Below, piece by piece: positions 17,260 through 26,600 of a stretch of DNA of 64,000 nt. Below the pieces are notes generated by a model. The model was not told the DNA's origin, searched no databases, and saw only the letters and a program-made list of their open reading frames with translations. The DNA lies in NCBI RefSeq assembly GCF_900205965.1, contig NZ_OAOF01000022.1, positions 1 through 64,000 of the forward strand, in the 5' to 3' direction. Source of the stretch: Lacrimispora amygdalina. Its GTDB lineage: Bacteria > Bacillota > Clostridia > Lachnospirales > Lachnospiraceae. The position numbers and the translations under genes were made by a program. How positions within the stretch are numbered: the first letter of the stretch is position 1; each line of letters starts with the position of its first letter.

Positions 17260-17778
17260 TTAAAGCAGGTACTTGTCTCCTGCTTTTTTGATCATTTTTT
17301 CATATATTTTAAATTTTTCAATTACTGCAAACCCAATTAAAATTGCCTCAGCTTCATCATCTGTAACGTTTATTCCAAATTTGTCAAACACCATAGAAAT
17401 AGCCTCTGCTTTTAATTCTTCTCTATTCTTTTTTCCTTGTTCAATACCTACCAACATTCTCCATTCCGTCGGTCGAATCGTGTTAAATTCGCAATCATTA
17501 TTTATACAATAAGCATAGATTACTCCCTGCAGACGTGTTAGAAATCGTTGTGTGCTCGCATTTCTTTTTACAACAGTCTCTTCTATATATATAATATAGG
17601 GCTTTTTCTCCTCTAAATATCTATAAACCCTTTTAGCCATCTCCTGAAACCTGGAATCCATATTGGAATCTTCTGAGCAGTCAATTAAATCCACTTCTTT
17701 ATATATTCCATTATCATATATTGCCAGACCAGTCTTATTTGTTGAAGCATCAATTGAGATCATTCTACATAGTTCCAT
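17260..17778 (-). CDS. RuvC-like Holliday junction resolvase/nuclease
   Basis: A 172-residue protein of RNase H fold. The acidic residues expected of RuvC-like enzymes are present: D10 in MISIDAST, E66/E67 in YIIYIEET and the TDDEAEA cluster at 139-145 near the C-terminus. RFLTRLQGVIYAYC matches the helix after the second acidic motif. The start follows GGGAGGATAAAA. Length agrees with small phage and plasmid resolvases. It probably cleaves branched DNA during replication or recombination of this replicon. Confidence 0.85.
   Translation of the reverse strand: MELCRMISIDASTNKTGLAIYDNGIYKEVDLIDCSEDSNMDSRFQEMAKRVYRYLEEKKPYIIYIEETVVKRNASTQRFLTRLQGVIYAYCINNDCEFNTIRPTEWRMLVGIEQGKKNREELKAEAISMVFDKFGINVTDDEAEAILIGFAVIEKFKIYEKMIKKAGDKYLL
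17262..17289 (+). terminator. Terminator inside the convergent gene end
   Basis: The 8-bp stem AAAGCAGG/CCTGCTTT is followed by a T-run and serves the 102-aa plus-strand gene. It also forms the last codons of the convergent RuvC-like gene, so the two genes are packed tail to tail. Confidence 0.75.
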
Positions 17779-17873
17779 TTTTATCCTCCCAATTTAATAA
17801 TGATTGATTTGAAAAACTTGGAGGAAAAAAGCGAAAAATTTGTTGTACAAAATTTCTGTGTGGTAATCTATTA

Positions 17874-17912
17874 AAAATAAAAATGGTACTCCTTTATATA
17901 AGAAGTACCATT
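17874..17912 (-). terminator. Rho-independent terminator
   Basis: A perfect 9-bp stem AATGGTACT/AGTACCATT with a 13-base loop is followed on the minus strand by TTTTTATTTTT. It ends the cysteine-cluster gene. Confidence 0.75.
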
Positions 17913-17933
17913 CTTAAAGTATTTGCAACGTCA

Positions 17934-18560
17934 CTATCTGGCGTATAATCCATAAAAAATCTTTTCTAATTCTGATTTTTGTAATGTTTTTCTATTTGCC
18001 CTATCGGAATATTCAGCCATTCTCTGATACCATTTAATATCCTCCGTATCTTCTATTGGCACACTATTCTTCTGAAGCCATTCTGTTACGGTATACTTCT
18101 CATCTGAACCAAAGTTGCACTGATACCCTGGTTCCATACCGTTAATTACATAATCATCCTTATAATGGACAATCTGCTTTCCAATTTGATGAAACAAAAT
18201 CGCCCGGCCTAGAGGATATAAAGCACAAGTTCGAGGCCGTACATCGTAGACCATACACCTCCCTTTTCTCAGAAATGTGCAGCTACCATCATATCTGAAC
18301 TTTAAGCTACATAAATTCAGTTTTAAATCAGGGTCAAAGTTGACATTGATGTTTTTCTCAAGCAATTTTTCAAAGGTTAACTTTGTATGGTCCATTATAC
18401 GCCAGACATCAGGACCAGAAAGAAAAATTTCTGTGCCTGAAATTAAATTGTTTCTGCCTCGACAGCAGTTTCCGCAACCGTCGCAGTAAAAATGGAATGG
18501 GTCGTCTATTTCTATGTTTTTTGCGCCAAGATTAACTGGGTCCTGTGTAAAGCTGCTCAT
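17934..18560 (-). CDS. YkgJ-family cysteine-cluster protein
   Basis: A 208-residue protein with the CxxCxxCC motif at 26-33 (YCDGCGNCCRG) and further conserved Cys at about 96-118 (GRCMVYDVRPRTC), as in the YkgJ/UPF0153 family predicted to bind Zn or an iron-sulphur cluster. It starts after AAGGAGATTTA and is cytoplasmic, with no signal peptide. The exact biochemical role of the family is unsettled, so the call is limited to metal-cluster binding. It lies upstream of the RuvC-like gene but is separated from it by a terminator. Confidence 0.85.
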   Translation of the reverse strand: MSSFTQDPVNLGAKNIEIDDPFHFYCDGCGNCCRGRNNLISGTEIFLSGPDVWRIMDHTKLTFEKLLEKNINVNFDPDLKLNLCSLKFRYDGSCTFLRKGRCMVYDVRPRTCALYPLGRAILFHQIGKQIVHYKDDYVINGMEPGYQCNFGSDEKYTVTEWLQKNSVPIEDTEDIKWYQRMAEYSDRANRKTLQKSELEKIFYGLYAR

Positions 18561-18759
18561 TAAATCTCCTTACTATATATGACAGAAGTTTCGCTATTCG
18601 TTTAACTTACATTGTTTATAGCCTATATTAACATCAATTTTATAATTTGTCCAGAATGATGATTCTCTCCTAAATGAAGAAAAAATAATTTTATTTTCAC
18701 TTGTTACATTCATCCATAAAACATACTAATGTTATAAGAGATAAAAAGGAGAAAATATA

Positions 18760-19182
18760 ATGATTATCAAATATTGGAGAAAAAACGGTTCATTTTACTT
18801 TATGAAAGCTGACTTTAAGTATAAAACGGCTTATACCGATGTTATTCAATTTTCTTTAAAGGATCCTTGGTTGTTTCCAAAATATAAAGATGATTTCGCA
18901 GGATATGAAGGATTGAGGTTTTATGGATGGCTATTTTTCTATTTTGGACGAGTTTATACGGGCTTGCTTTATCCTTCGGAGGCTGAAAATGAAACAGTGA
19001 AAACATTAGTTGACCCACAGGGACATAAATGGTTGTTTCTGCCTCGTGAAAAAGTAGTTGATTTTGAGACTGTACTTAGTAATATCAAAACTTGTTACAG
19101 AAACGGAAAAGAGTTAGAATTCACAAGAAACTACCATGGAGAAAGGTATGATATTACTGCAAAATTAGTTGATAAAAAATAA
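18760..19182 (+). CDS. Hypothetical protein, 140 aa
   Basis: ATG follows AAAAAGGAGAAAATATA. The protein has many aromatic residues (GLRFYGWLFFYFGRVYTG) but no clear transmembrane helix, and it ends in a beta-rich section (LEFTRNYHGERYDITAKL). No family is recognised. It is a single plus-strand gene ending in a shared bidirectional terminator with the convergent 670-aa P-loop gene. Confidence 0.72.
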   Translation: MIIKYWRKNGSFYFMKADFKYKTAYTDVIQFSLKDPWLFPKYKDDFAGYEGLRFYGWLFFYFGRVYTGLLYPSEAENETVKTLVDPQGHKWLFLPREKVVDFETVLSNIKTCYRNGKELEFTRNYHGERYDITAKLVDKK

Positions 19183-19191
19183 GAATTAAAT

Positions 19192-19220
19192 AAAAAAGAG
19201 CATTGATCATGCTCTTTTTT
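19192..19220. terminator. Bidirectional terminator
   Basis: The stem GAGCAT/ATGCTC is flanked by six A on the left and six T on the right and lies between two convergent genes, so it should stop both transcripts. Confidence 0.8.
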
Positions 19221-19228
19221 AATACTTA

Positions 19229-21241
19229 CTAGTTAAAAGTCTTTTCTTTTGTCTCTTCTATGATTCTTTCCATAACATCTTTCAGTTCTTTATACCAATG
19301 TTCCTCGGAGGAAAGTTTCTCTCTAACAAGGTCTAAGGCAGACGAATAGTATGTGGATTCAAAATCAGAACTAAAACTCTGATAAACAATTTGCTTAGCC
19401 ATTTCTTTTTTGTTTTTTTCATTGTCAGTTGACAAATTTTCATTAAAATAACCAGTAAAGCGTTCATTCTTCAATGCATCACCAGTTAAGGAAAACTCTA
19501 ACATGTCTGTTATATCATTTTTAGAAACAAAACTCGATACCATAGGCCCAATATGAATATCAATATTGTCATATACATTTGCGTTCGATTTCCAGCCGGA
19601 TCCAATTTTGTGCATTCTCCGCCACTTATAAACGGTGTTCCAATGAGGATTAGAATTTCGGAATGAATAATATTCTGGTATATATCGTTTTTCGTGTTTT
19701 TCTACACAAGTCTTGGCTAATTTCTTTAACTTCTCATCATTTATTGATATAGTAAAGCCTTTTGATTCATCACCTAAGTCTAGTGTTTTATATCTGTATT
19801 TGGTTTCTGAAATAATTCTTACGATTAATTTAGAAAAACGATTTTTTTCATACAATCTTTTTTCCATTAAAACAGAATCTATATCAGTTACGTAATCTGG
19901 TATATTACTGCAAATGCAATATGATTCTAAATTAGCTTCTCGCCTAATTGGAGATAAGGCTTCTTTATATTGCTCTACATCATTTTTTACTTTTTCATAA
20001 GCTCTTTTCACTGCTTCTTCATAATATACGGGTTCTTTGGTTTTATTTACTGGTATACCCGGGCCATTAAAGCTACCAAAATCTTCTCTAACATAATCGC
20101 CTATCGTCAGATCTGCAAAAGAAAAGACTCCATATATAGGCAATTTAGAAAATTGCGATTTAATTGAAGATAATAATGCATCAAAGCCTTTAATCGTATC
20201 TTTAACACGATGAAAGATAATAACTCTATCTGGCATAATATTACCTATTGAATAAATAGTTTCATCTACACTATCAGCACCGAGTTCCAAACCTTTTAAA
20301 TCATTTATAGAAACAACTGGCGTATTTACTTTATAAAACATTGTTTCCCTAAATGCATTCCTTAAGCCATCTGACATTGATGTAAAATAGCTCACATGAG
20401 AAATAACGGTTTCTTTTCCTGAAGGTGTATATAAATCCTTCATAAATTCATTAACTTCATGCCGATGAGCTTTATCAATAACTATGTAGTAGTCAGAATC
20501 TTTTGATCCAACCATAACGCTCTTTGACTCTAAATCTGAAATCTTTTTAATGATATCTTGCTTTATCGCGTCTGATACATCTCTGAAAACTTTATACATT
20601 TCTTCAAAGTTCGTGTTTTCTATTCTTTTCTCTATCTCTTTTTTATACGCACTTCTTATATTAAATGCCTTATTCGACTTTTTTGCTATTCTGCTCAAAT
20701 TAGTTACTACATCAGGAAGATAATCATCATCTGATTCATTTTTTATTAACTTCTGAAAACAGTTCCTAAGCATTGTAGTTAGTTTTTCTTTTAATGCATC
20801 ACAATTATCTGATTCAAAAAGCTTACTAATATTATATGCCTTTGTTCCCTTTGGATTTAAAATTTCTCGAATCGCATCTTCTACATCTTCATTCTCTATC
20901 TCACCTCTCGTCCTTATAATTGTATCAGAGACAATATAAAATGTATTAGAAATAAATATATCCAATTGAGCATCAATAAAGTGAATTACCATTATACTAT
21001 CTTTATCTTCTCCTTCCATAGCAATTGGAACTATCTGGTTACGGACTTTTGAACTCTGTATACTACCTATGTTATTTCTTAGTAATTGGCCCATATCTTT
21101 ATCCGTCAAGTCTATTGTTACCGTTGATTTTCCAGATCCGCTGTCTCCAGCAAAAACAATGCTCGGGCAAACAGCGAGCTTTCTTGAAAATTCATCAAAA
21201 TCCAAGCCAAACTTCTCCAAAAAATAATTTCTTACATCCAT
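19229..21241 (-). CDS. P-loop NTPase of unknown function, 670 aa
   Basis: The protein carries a textbook Walker A motif near the N-terminus (VFAGDSGSGKSTVTIDL, about 29-45). A hydrophobic strand ending in Asp (IMVIHFIDAQLDIF, about 83-96) could be Walker B. The remainder is mostly helical and Lys/Glu-rich, with an Asp/Asn-rich C-terminus. The P-loop sequence GDSGSGKST is compatible with a kinase, AAA-type or GTPase-like fold, and I cannot assign a family. Start follows GAGAGGAATTTGCA. It stands alone between terminators. Confidence 0.8.
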   Translation of the reverse strand: MDVRNYFLEKFGLDFDEFSRKLAVCPSIVFAGDSGSGKSTVTIDLTDKDMGQLLRNNIGSIQSSKVRNQIVPIAMEGEDKDSIMVIHFIDAQLDIFISNTFYIVSDTIIRTRGEIENEDVEDAIREILNPKGTKAYNISKLFESDNCDALKEKLTTMLRNCFQKLIKNESDDDYLPDVVTNLSRIAKKSNKAFNIRSAYKKEIEKRIENTNFEEMYKVFRDVSDAIKQDIIKKISDLESKSVMVGSKDSDYYIVIDKAHRHEVNEFMKDLYTPSGKETVISHVSYFTSMSDGLRNAFRETMFYKVNTPVVSINDLKGLELGADSVDETIYSIGNIMPDRVIIFHRVKDTIKGFDALLSSIKSQFSKLPIYGVFSFADLTIGDYVREDFGSFNGPGIPVNKTKEPVYYEEAVKRAYEKVKNDVEQYKEALSPIRREANLESYCICSNIPDYVTDIDSVLMEKRLYEKNRFSKLIVRIISETKYRYKTLDLGDESKGFTISINDEKLKKLAKTCVEKHEKRYIPEYYSFRNSNPHWNTVYKWRRMHKIGSGWKSNANVYDNIDIHIGPMVSSFVSKNDITDMLEFSLTGDALKNERFTGYFNENLSTDNEKNKKEMAKQIVYQSFSSDFESTYYSSALDLVREKLSSEEHWYKELKDVMERIIEETKEKTFN

Positions 21242-21278
21242 TGCAAATTCCTCTCTTTCATCTTTTTGTAAAAAATAA

Positions 21279-21301
21279 AAAGGGCTAGCATAAGCTAACC
21301 C
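21279..21301 (-). terminator. Rho-independent terminator
   Basis: On the minus strand the stem GGGTTAGC/GCTAGCCC (one G-U pair) with TTAT loop is followed by TTTTTATTTTTT. It ends the HD/ASCH operon. The G-U pairing works only on the minus-strand RNA. Confidence 0.75.
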
Positions 21302-21427
21302 TAATGGTATACAAAATTAATGGCTTATTATGCTGAAACTGAAATCAACATTTTATATTCACTTTTTTAGTTTCTGGATACGAATTCCAGTAACTATTCA
21401 TAAAACTACCATATGTTTTTCTATTTG

Positions 21428-21633
21428 TCAACAACTTTTTTCCAAAGTATAACACCAGCTTTGAGGCGCCTTTTTTAAACAATTACCGTATTTGCCTCTA
21501 AATTCTGTAACCATCTTTGCTTCTTCATATCTGAAAATCTCTGTCAATAAAATTGCATATTTCCAGTTGCTCTCATCAAATTCATTATAAAATCCAATTT
21601 TACTTGCCCATTGATCACAGCGATTGCATAAAT
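21428..21633 (-). pseudogene. Out-of-frame C-terminal part of the ASCH gene
   Basis: Reading in the -1 frame from about 21634 gives NLCNRCDQWASKIGFYNEF, then NWKYAILLTEIFRYEEAK and finally KKAPQSWCYTLEKSC ending at the TGA at 21428. This CDxW...IGFYN ... W.YAI...RYE ... APQSWCY pattern is the usual ending of ASCH-like proteins and joins smoothly to the first part (ARIKKE + NLCNRC). A one-base indel at the AAA/TTT tract 21633-21635 would restore a protein of about 216 residues. Confidence 0.75.
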
Positions 21634-22077
21634 TTCTTTCTTTATCCTTGCCTCATTATATTTTTTCAAATCATACTCATACTTTGGCCATAGTTTGGGC
21701 GGACAAGAAGTTTTTTTCATAATATCCAAAGCTCCTTCCTGAAACAAATAGCTGAGCACTAAGGAATTATCAAATCCCTTTAAATTAATTTCCATTGCCT
21801 TTTTTACTGTGCCTTTTTCTTCTTTCGTTCCATATTTTTCAACATAGAAAGGCATCATAAAATAAGTTCCAATCTTATGATATGGGATTTCTATGATATC
21901 TTTAATTTTTGCATAGCCAACAACAAAACCGGAGCCACCTCCAGATTTAGTTTCATAAAAATAAATCAGATCTCCCGGCTTTACTTCTTTACCAATCCTA
22001 TTTCTGAATTCAAGATTTTTTTCCAAACTAAAAATTCTATCAATATACTCTTTATGAATCGAATAGATAACGTTCAC
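21544..22077 (-). CDS. ASCH/PUA-like domain protein, C-terminus frameshifted
   Basis: The GTG start at 22077 follows AAGGAGAAGAAAGA. The N-terminus (MNVIYSIHKEYIDRIFSLEK, then NLEFRNRIGKEVKPGDLIYFYE) is typical of ASCH-domain proteins, a PUA-like RNA-binding or nucleotide-binding fold, with KPGDLIYFYET and GFVVGYAKI as core strands. Residues up to about 150 look normal, but the last 28 (AIAVINGQVKLDF...) lack family character. The expected ending lies in the -1 frame and continues 116 bases beyond this stop. The gene is therefore probably frameshifted. It sits 12 bases after the MESH1-like hydrolase, in the same operon. Confidence 0.75.
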   Translation of the reverse strand: MNVIYSIHKEYIDRIFSLEKNLEFRNRIGKEVKPGDLIYFYETKSGGGSGFVVGYAKIKDIIEIPYHKIGTYFMMPFYVEKYGTKEEKGTVKKAMEINLKGFDNSLVLSYLFQEGALDIMKKTSCPPKLWPKYEYDLKKYNEARIKKEIYAIAVINGQVKLDFIMNLMRATGNMQFY

Positions 22078-22089
22078 TCTTTCTTCTCC

Positions 22090-22650
22090 TTAGCTAAAAA
22101 TCACCTCATACAATTCTTTCAACTCTTTGTACTCTGGTAATAATCTTAATGTACTTAAAATTTTAATTATTTCTCCATAATACCATGCATGCCTTTCCTT
22201 TTTCTTCATATTGAACTTTTCCCAAACTTCTTCACCGAGAAATTTATAATCTTCATCTAATGAGCGCAGATTTGATAGCTTATCAGTAAGCAAAATAATT
22301 TTTGTTCCTTGGTCCAGCTTCTTATAATGTTTAATGGATTCCTTTTTTCTTTCTTCCCAAGTTATTGATGAAGACAATTCCTTTCGTTTATTTTCCGACA
22401 AAGCTTTAACCATATCGGCTATGTTATGATTGAAGTTTTTAGCTAAATAGTCATATGTTATATCTGTATCTTCCAATGTATCATGAAGTATGGCTGCAGC
22501 AATAATATCTGCATTGTCGGTGATTTCGGCTGCAATGAAACCACATTCTGTAGGATGAACGATATATGGCATACAGCTTCCTTTTCTCCGCTGTCCATCA
22601 TGCGCTAATATCGCTACTTTTATTGCTTTATAAATCATTTTTTTATTCAT
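22090..22650 (-). CDS. HD-domain (p)ppGpp hydrolase, MESH1/SpoT-like
   Basis: A 186-residue protein with the metal-binding residues of the SpoT/MESH1 hydrolase domain: H17 (AHDGQRRKG), H32 (PYIVHP), the HD pair H56-D57 in AAILHDTLEDT, and D123 in LTDKLSNLRSL. There is no synthetase or TGS domain, so it matches small alarmone hydrolases that remove the 3'-pyrophosphate of ppGpp; other nucleotide substrates are possible. Start follows AAAAAAGGAGAAAAATA. It leads a two-gene operon with the ASCH gene, which points to a nucleotide- or RNA-related stress role. Confidence 0.88.
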   Translation of the reverse strand: MNKKMIYKAIKVAILAHDGQRRKGSCMPYIVHPTECGFIAAEITDNADIIAAAILHDTLEDTDITYDYLAKNFNHNIADMVKALSENKRKELSSSITWEERKKESIKHYKKLDQGTKIILLTDKLSNLRSLDEDYKFLGEEVWEKFNMKKKERHAWYYGEIIKILSTLRLLPEYKELKELYEVIFS

Positions 22651-22707
22651 TATTTTTCTCCTTTTTTACTTGTTGATAATATTAATATGTTGGTTTTTTT
22701 GCAACAA

Positions 22708-22730
22708 AAAAAGAGTCAAAGACTCTTTTA
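22708..22730 (-). terminator. Rho-independent terminator
   Basis: Stem AAAGAGTC/GACTCTTT with AAA loop, followed on the minus strand by T-run. It ends the 214-aa gene that starts at 23425. Confidence 0.75.
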
Positions 22731-22780
22731 AAATCATATATATAAGTTAAGATTGAGATTGAGATGCTACTTTTTTGGAA

Positions 22781-23425
22781 TCATTCATATTTATCTATCC
22801 AGTTTTCTTCATCATAATCTTTAATCTGTTTTACAATCTTAGAAATATAATTTTGGGCTGCATCTGACTTTAAGTTAGTTGGAAACCACACATTTGCTTG
22901 CCCAAAACCATAACCCTGCTCATTTGCTCTTGGAGCCCACCAAAGAGTTCGACGACATCTTAAACCAACCGGAAGTAAGACCGCATTCTCCTTTTTAGTC
23001 ATTATATTGAATGCTCTTTCTAATTCTTCATCTTCAAAACCTAATTTAACGGGCTGATAATTACGGAAAACTGTAGCATGCTGATACCAACCCACAATAT
23101 GGGTATTGTTCTTTTCACTGCCTCTATCAGGCCTTGCACAAAAAATAACGAGAACATCATCAATCGCATCTTCTCCTGCTAAAAGCGAACAACCTTCCAA
23201 TTTTTCAATGTGGAGTTCGTTTGATTTTCTCCCTTTAGTAGATTTTGTTTCAACTGATCCATAGCAATAATAATCGCCATTCTCATTTTCAAACGGGAGA
23301 AAATTAAATTCTTCATTTGCCATTCCGGTCTGCATTACATAAGAGCCGCCATTTACTGGTATATCGTCAGGGCATGTACCTTTATAAAATTTCATCCAAG
23401 CTATATTACAAAATAATATTCTCAT
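22781..23425 (-). CDS. Hypothetical protein, 214 aa, RILFCN...IVGWYQ type
   Basis: The protein begins MRILFCNIAWMKFYKG and contains DDVLVIFCARPDRG and HIVGWYQHATVFRNY. The last has the feel of a PUA/EVE-like beta-barrel and recurs in proteins of uncertain function. The second half is hydrophilic, with a Cys-Arg-Arg-Thr-Leu-Trp-Trp patch and YGFGQANVWF. ATG 23425 is preferred as homolog-like, but TTG at 23431 is closer to the AGGAAG site. It lacks membrane segments. A sensor of modified nucleic acid is a guess only. Confidence 0.7.
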   Translation of the reverse strand: MRILFCNIAWMKFYKGTCPDDIPVNGGSYVMQTGMANEEFNFLPFENENGDYYCYGSVETKSTKGRKSNELHIEKLEGCSLLAGEDAIDDVLVIFCARPDRGSEKNNTHIVGWYQHATVFRNYQPVKLGFEDEELERAFNIMTKKENAVLLPVGLRCRRTLWWAPRANEQGYGFGQANVWFPTNLKSDAAQNYISKIVKQIKDYDEENWIDKYE

Positions 23426-23573
23426 TGACAAAATTCACTTCCTTTATATTTTTGGGCTTTATTTGTAAAAGATATGTACTACAAAATCATTTTATATTCA
23501 ATATATTTTTATGCATAGTTTTTATTCCCTTGTGTATATTCTTAATTATATCCTTAATATTTAATCAATGCAA

Positions 23574-23600
23574 TAAAAATAGGCCGCTAGGGCCTATTTT
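23574..23600 (-). terminator. Rho-independent terminator
   Basis: A 10-bp perfect stem AAAATAGGCC/GGCCTATTTT with a five-base loop lies six bases after the stop of the 2749-aa surface protein gene. Confidence 0.85.
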
Positions 23601-23606
23601 GAATAA

Positions 23607-26600
23607 TTATTTAATCCATTTGCCATTTTCATCGACATTGTACCCATCTGGAGTCTTTTCTTTTTTGTACATGGAACCATATGGTTTACCTGGCCTTGTT
23701 GAATCATATAACCAGCCTTTGCTGTTATTACCAAAATAGGTCTGGGCCTCGTTTGCGGGAGTAAAGTAGTACCAGTAGCCATCTATGTTTTGCCAACCTG
23801 TAAGCATTTGCGTAGTTTTAGGATCAAAGAAATACATCTTGTCATCCATTGACTCATAGTTCCATCCAATTAATGCTGTACCAAATTTTTCTCCCGGATC
23901 TTTATTAAGTTTGTACCAGGTCTTCTGGCCCTCTAAGTACCAGTCATAATTTAACTTTCCATTGGTACCGACATGATACCATTCTTTACCGTCACCGACC
24001 CACTCATCGCTTGCTAAAGTACCGTCCGGTTTGGTATAGGTAACATCATATGGATTGTTTGGGTTTACAGTAAATGTACCTCCCGTATCAGGAACGGTTG
24101 GCTTTATCTTACTATCTATAACCGGATATGTTACTTCCGAATTATCCTCGCTGCTATCTTCTGACGCTTTGGATGGTTCTGGTTTTGTGGGTTCCGGTTT
24201 CGTAGGCTCAGGAGAAGGATTTTCATCAATCTTTTTGTAATCATCATCAGTTCCTGGTGACCCGTCGGGTCCATTCTGCCATATCTCATCATCATCCGTA
24301 TTCCACGTGTTATCTGTCCCTGGTCTTGTATGCGTTCCATCTCCATTATCAATCCAATTAAGTATCCAATGGCCATAATATGTCTTATCACCAAGTGGAG
24401 ATGGAGTATCTGCTCCTATTTTATTACCGTCAATAGCTTCTGTATACCATCCATCAAATGTGTATCCTTTAGCGTTTAATACAGGAAGCTCTCCAATCAC
24501 ACCTCCATATATTACTGCTCTATCTGCTGGATTTTTTTCTATATTTGATAAATTCTTTTCAAAATGAATCGTATATTTGTTTGGTATCCAATGTGCGTAA
24601 ATCGTTATATTAGAATCTGGCATTGAATTTCCACTGTATGAATAAAGGCTTCCTTCAGTTGGATGAGAAAACCAACCAGCAAAGGTATATCCTACTCTAC
24701 TCGCATTACTTCTTTCATCTATAAGAATTTGATCAAAAGACTCTCCGTACGAAAAACTTTGATCTTTAGTTGCACTTCCGCTTATTAAACCACCATTACC
24801 GCTTAATGACAGTGTATGAAAATTAATGGTATATTGAGCGGTTATTACAGTATCGAATTGAATGTCTGTTGATGGCTTATCCCAGCCTGCAAAAGCATAG
24901 CCAACTCTATCTGGTTCAACTGGTGATGCAGCATCTGAGCCTTCTGCAATTTTTTGAGTTTTTAATATCTTGCCATCCCAATCTTTGTAAGTAACTGTTA
25001 CATAGTTACGTACCCAATGCGCATATATCGTAATGTCAGAATTTGGCATAATGTTTCCGGTATAAGAATAATGTTCTCCACCGGTCGGAGAAGAATACCA
25101 ACCATCAAATGTAAAATATTTTTGACTAACGATATTTTTACCGTTTATTAGTAATTGGTCAAATAATTCTCCATAATTAATTTCTTGTGTTTTAATGGGA
25201 TCTCCATCAAAGGTTCCTCCATTACCATCTAAAATTACTCTATTTTTATTCGTTGAATATTGAGCCGTAATTATTGTGTGGTCCTGTATATTCGAAGAAG
25301 ATTTATCCCAACCAACAAATGTATATCCTGTACGATTTGGTATTTCTGGTGGTGTAGCATCTTCTCCAATTGATACCTTTTGACTCTTTATTATTGCACC
25401 GTTCCAGTCTTTATAAGTAACAAGACTTGAGCTACGTACCCAGTGTGCGTATATTGTTAAATTTGTATCCGGCATTTTGTTTCCGCTGTATGCGTATTCA
25501 TCTCCTGCTACCGGCATAGTAAACCAGCCATTAAAGTCATAGTATTCTCGACTTGCCTCATTTCTTCCATCAATTAACATCTGGTCGAAAGATTCTCCAT
25601 AAGGGATAGTCTGCAATTTCATTTCATTTCCGTTAACAGTTCCGCCATTTCCATTTAATATCAACATAAAATTATTAATAGTATATTGTGCCGTAATAAT
25701 GGTATGATCTTCAATTCCAGAAGAATTGTGATCCCATCCGATAAAGGTATATCCGGTACGATTGGGATTTTCTGGCGGTGTCGCATCTGCTTTTATTACT
25801 ACCTCCTGGGTTTTTAAAACGGTACCATCCCAGTCTTTATATGTAACCAGACTAGATGTGCGTGTCCAATGCGCATATATCGTTAAATTCGATGCGGGCA
25901 TTGTATTTCCAATGTACGTATATTTGTCTCCACCTGCCGCTTCTGTATACCAGCCGTCAAAATTGTAATATTTACGATTTATGCTATCTTCTCCACCTTT
26001 AAGCATCTGATCAATGGATTCATTATAAACAAAACCTTGTTCTTTCGTGGCTTTTCCATCAATCATTCCTCCGTTACCATCCAAAGTTAGTTTATATCCA
26101 TTTATCGTATATTTGGCTGTAATAATTGTATGGTCTTGGATATCCGTTGAAATCTTATCCCAGCCGGCAAATGTATACCCTGCCCTTTCCGGATCTTCGG
26201 GAGGTGTTGCATTTTTACCAATCGGTACTTCCTGAGTTTTTAATACAGTCCCGTTCCAATCCTTATAGGTCACAAGACTTGAACTGCGTGCCCAGTGTGC
26301 ATATATTGTTAAAGCTGAAGTCGGCATAGCATTTCCATTGTCACTATATCTTTTTCCGCCTAACGGATCTGTATACCATCCATCAAAGACGTAATAAGTA
26401 CGTAATAGAATATCTTTACTATCAATAAGTGTTTGATCGAAGGATTCGTTATATGAGAACTCTTTTGTTACTAAATTTTGCCCATTTAGAGTTCCTCCGT
26501 TACCATCCAGAGTCAGTAGATATTTGTTACTTGAATATTGCGCAACTATTATCTTATGATCAGTTACATTTGAAGCAACATCGCTCCACCCAACAAAATC

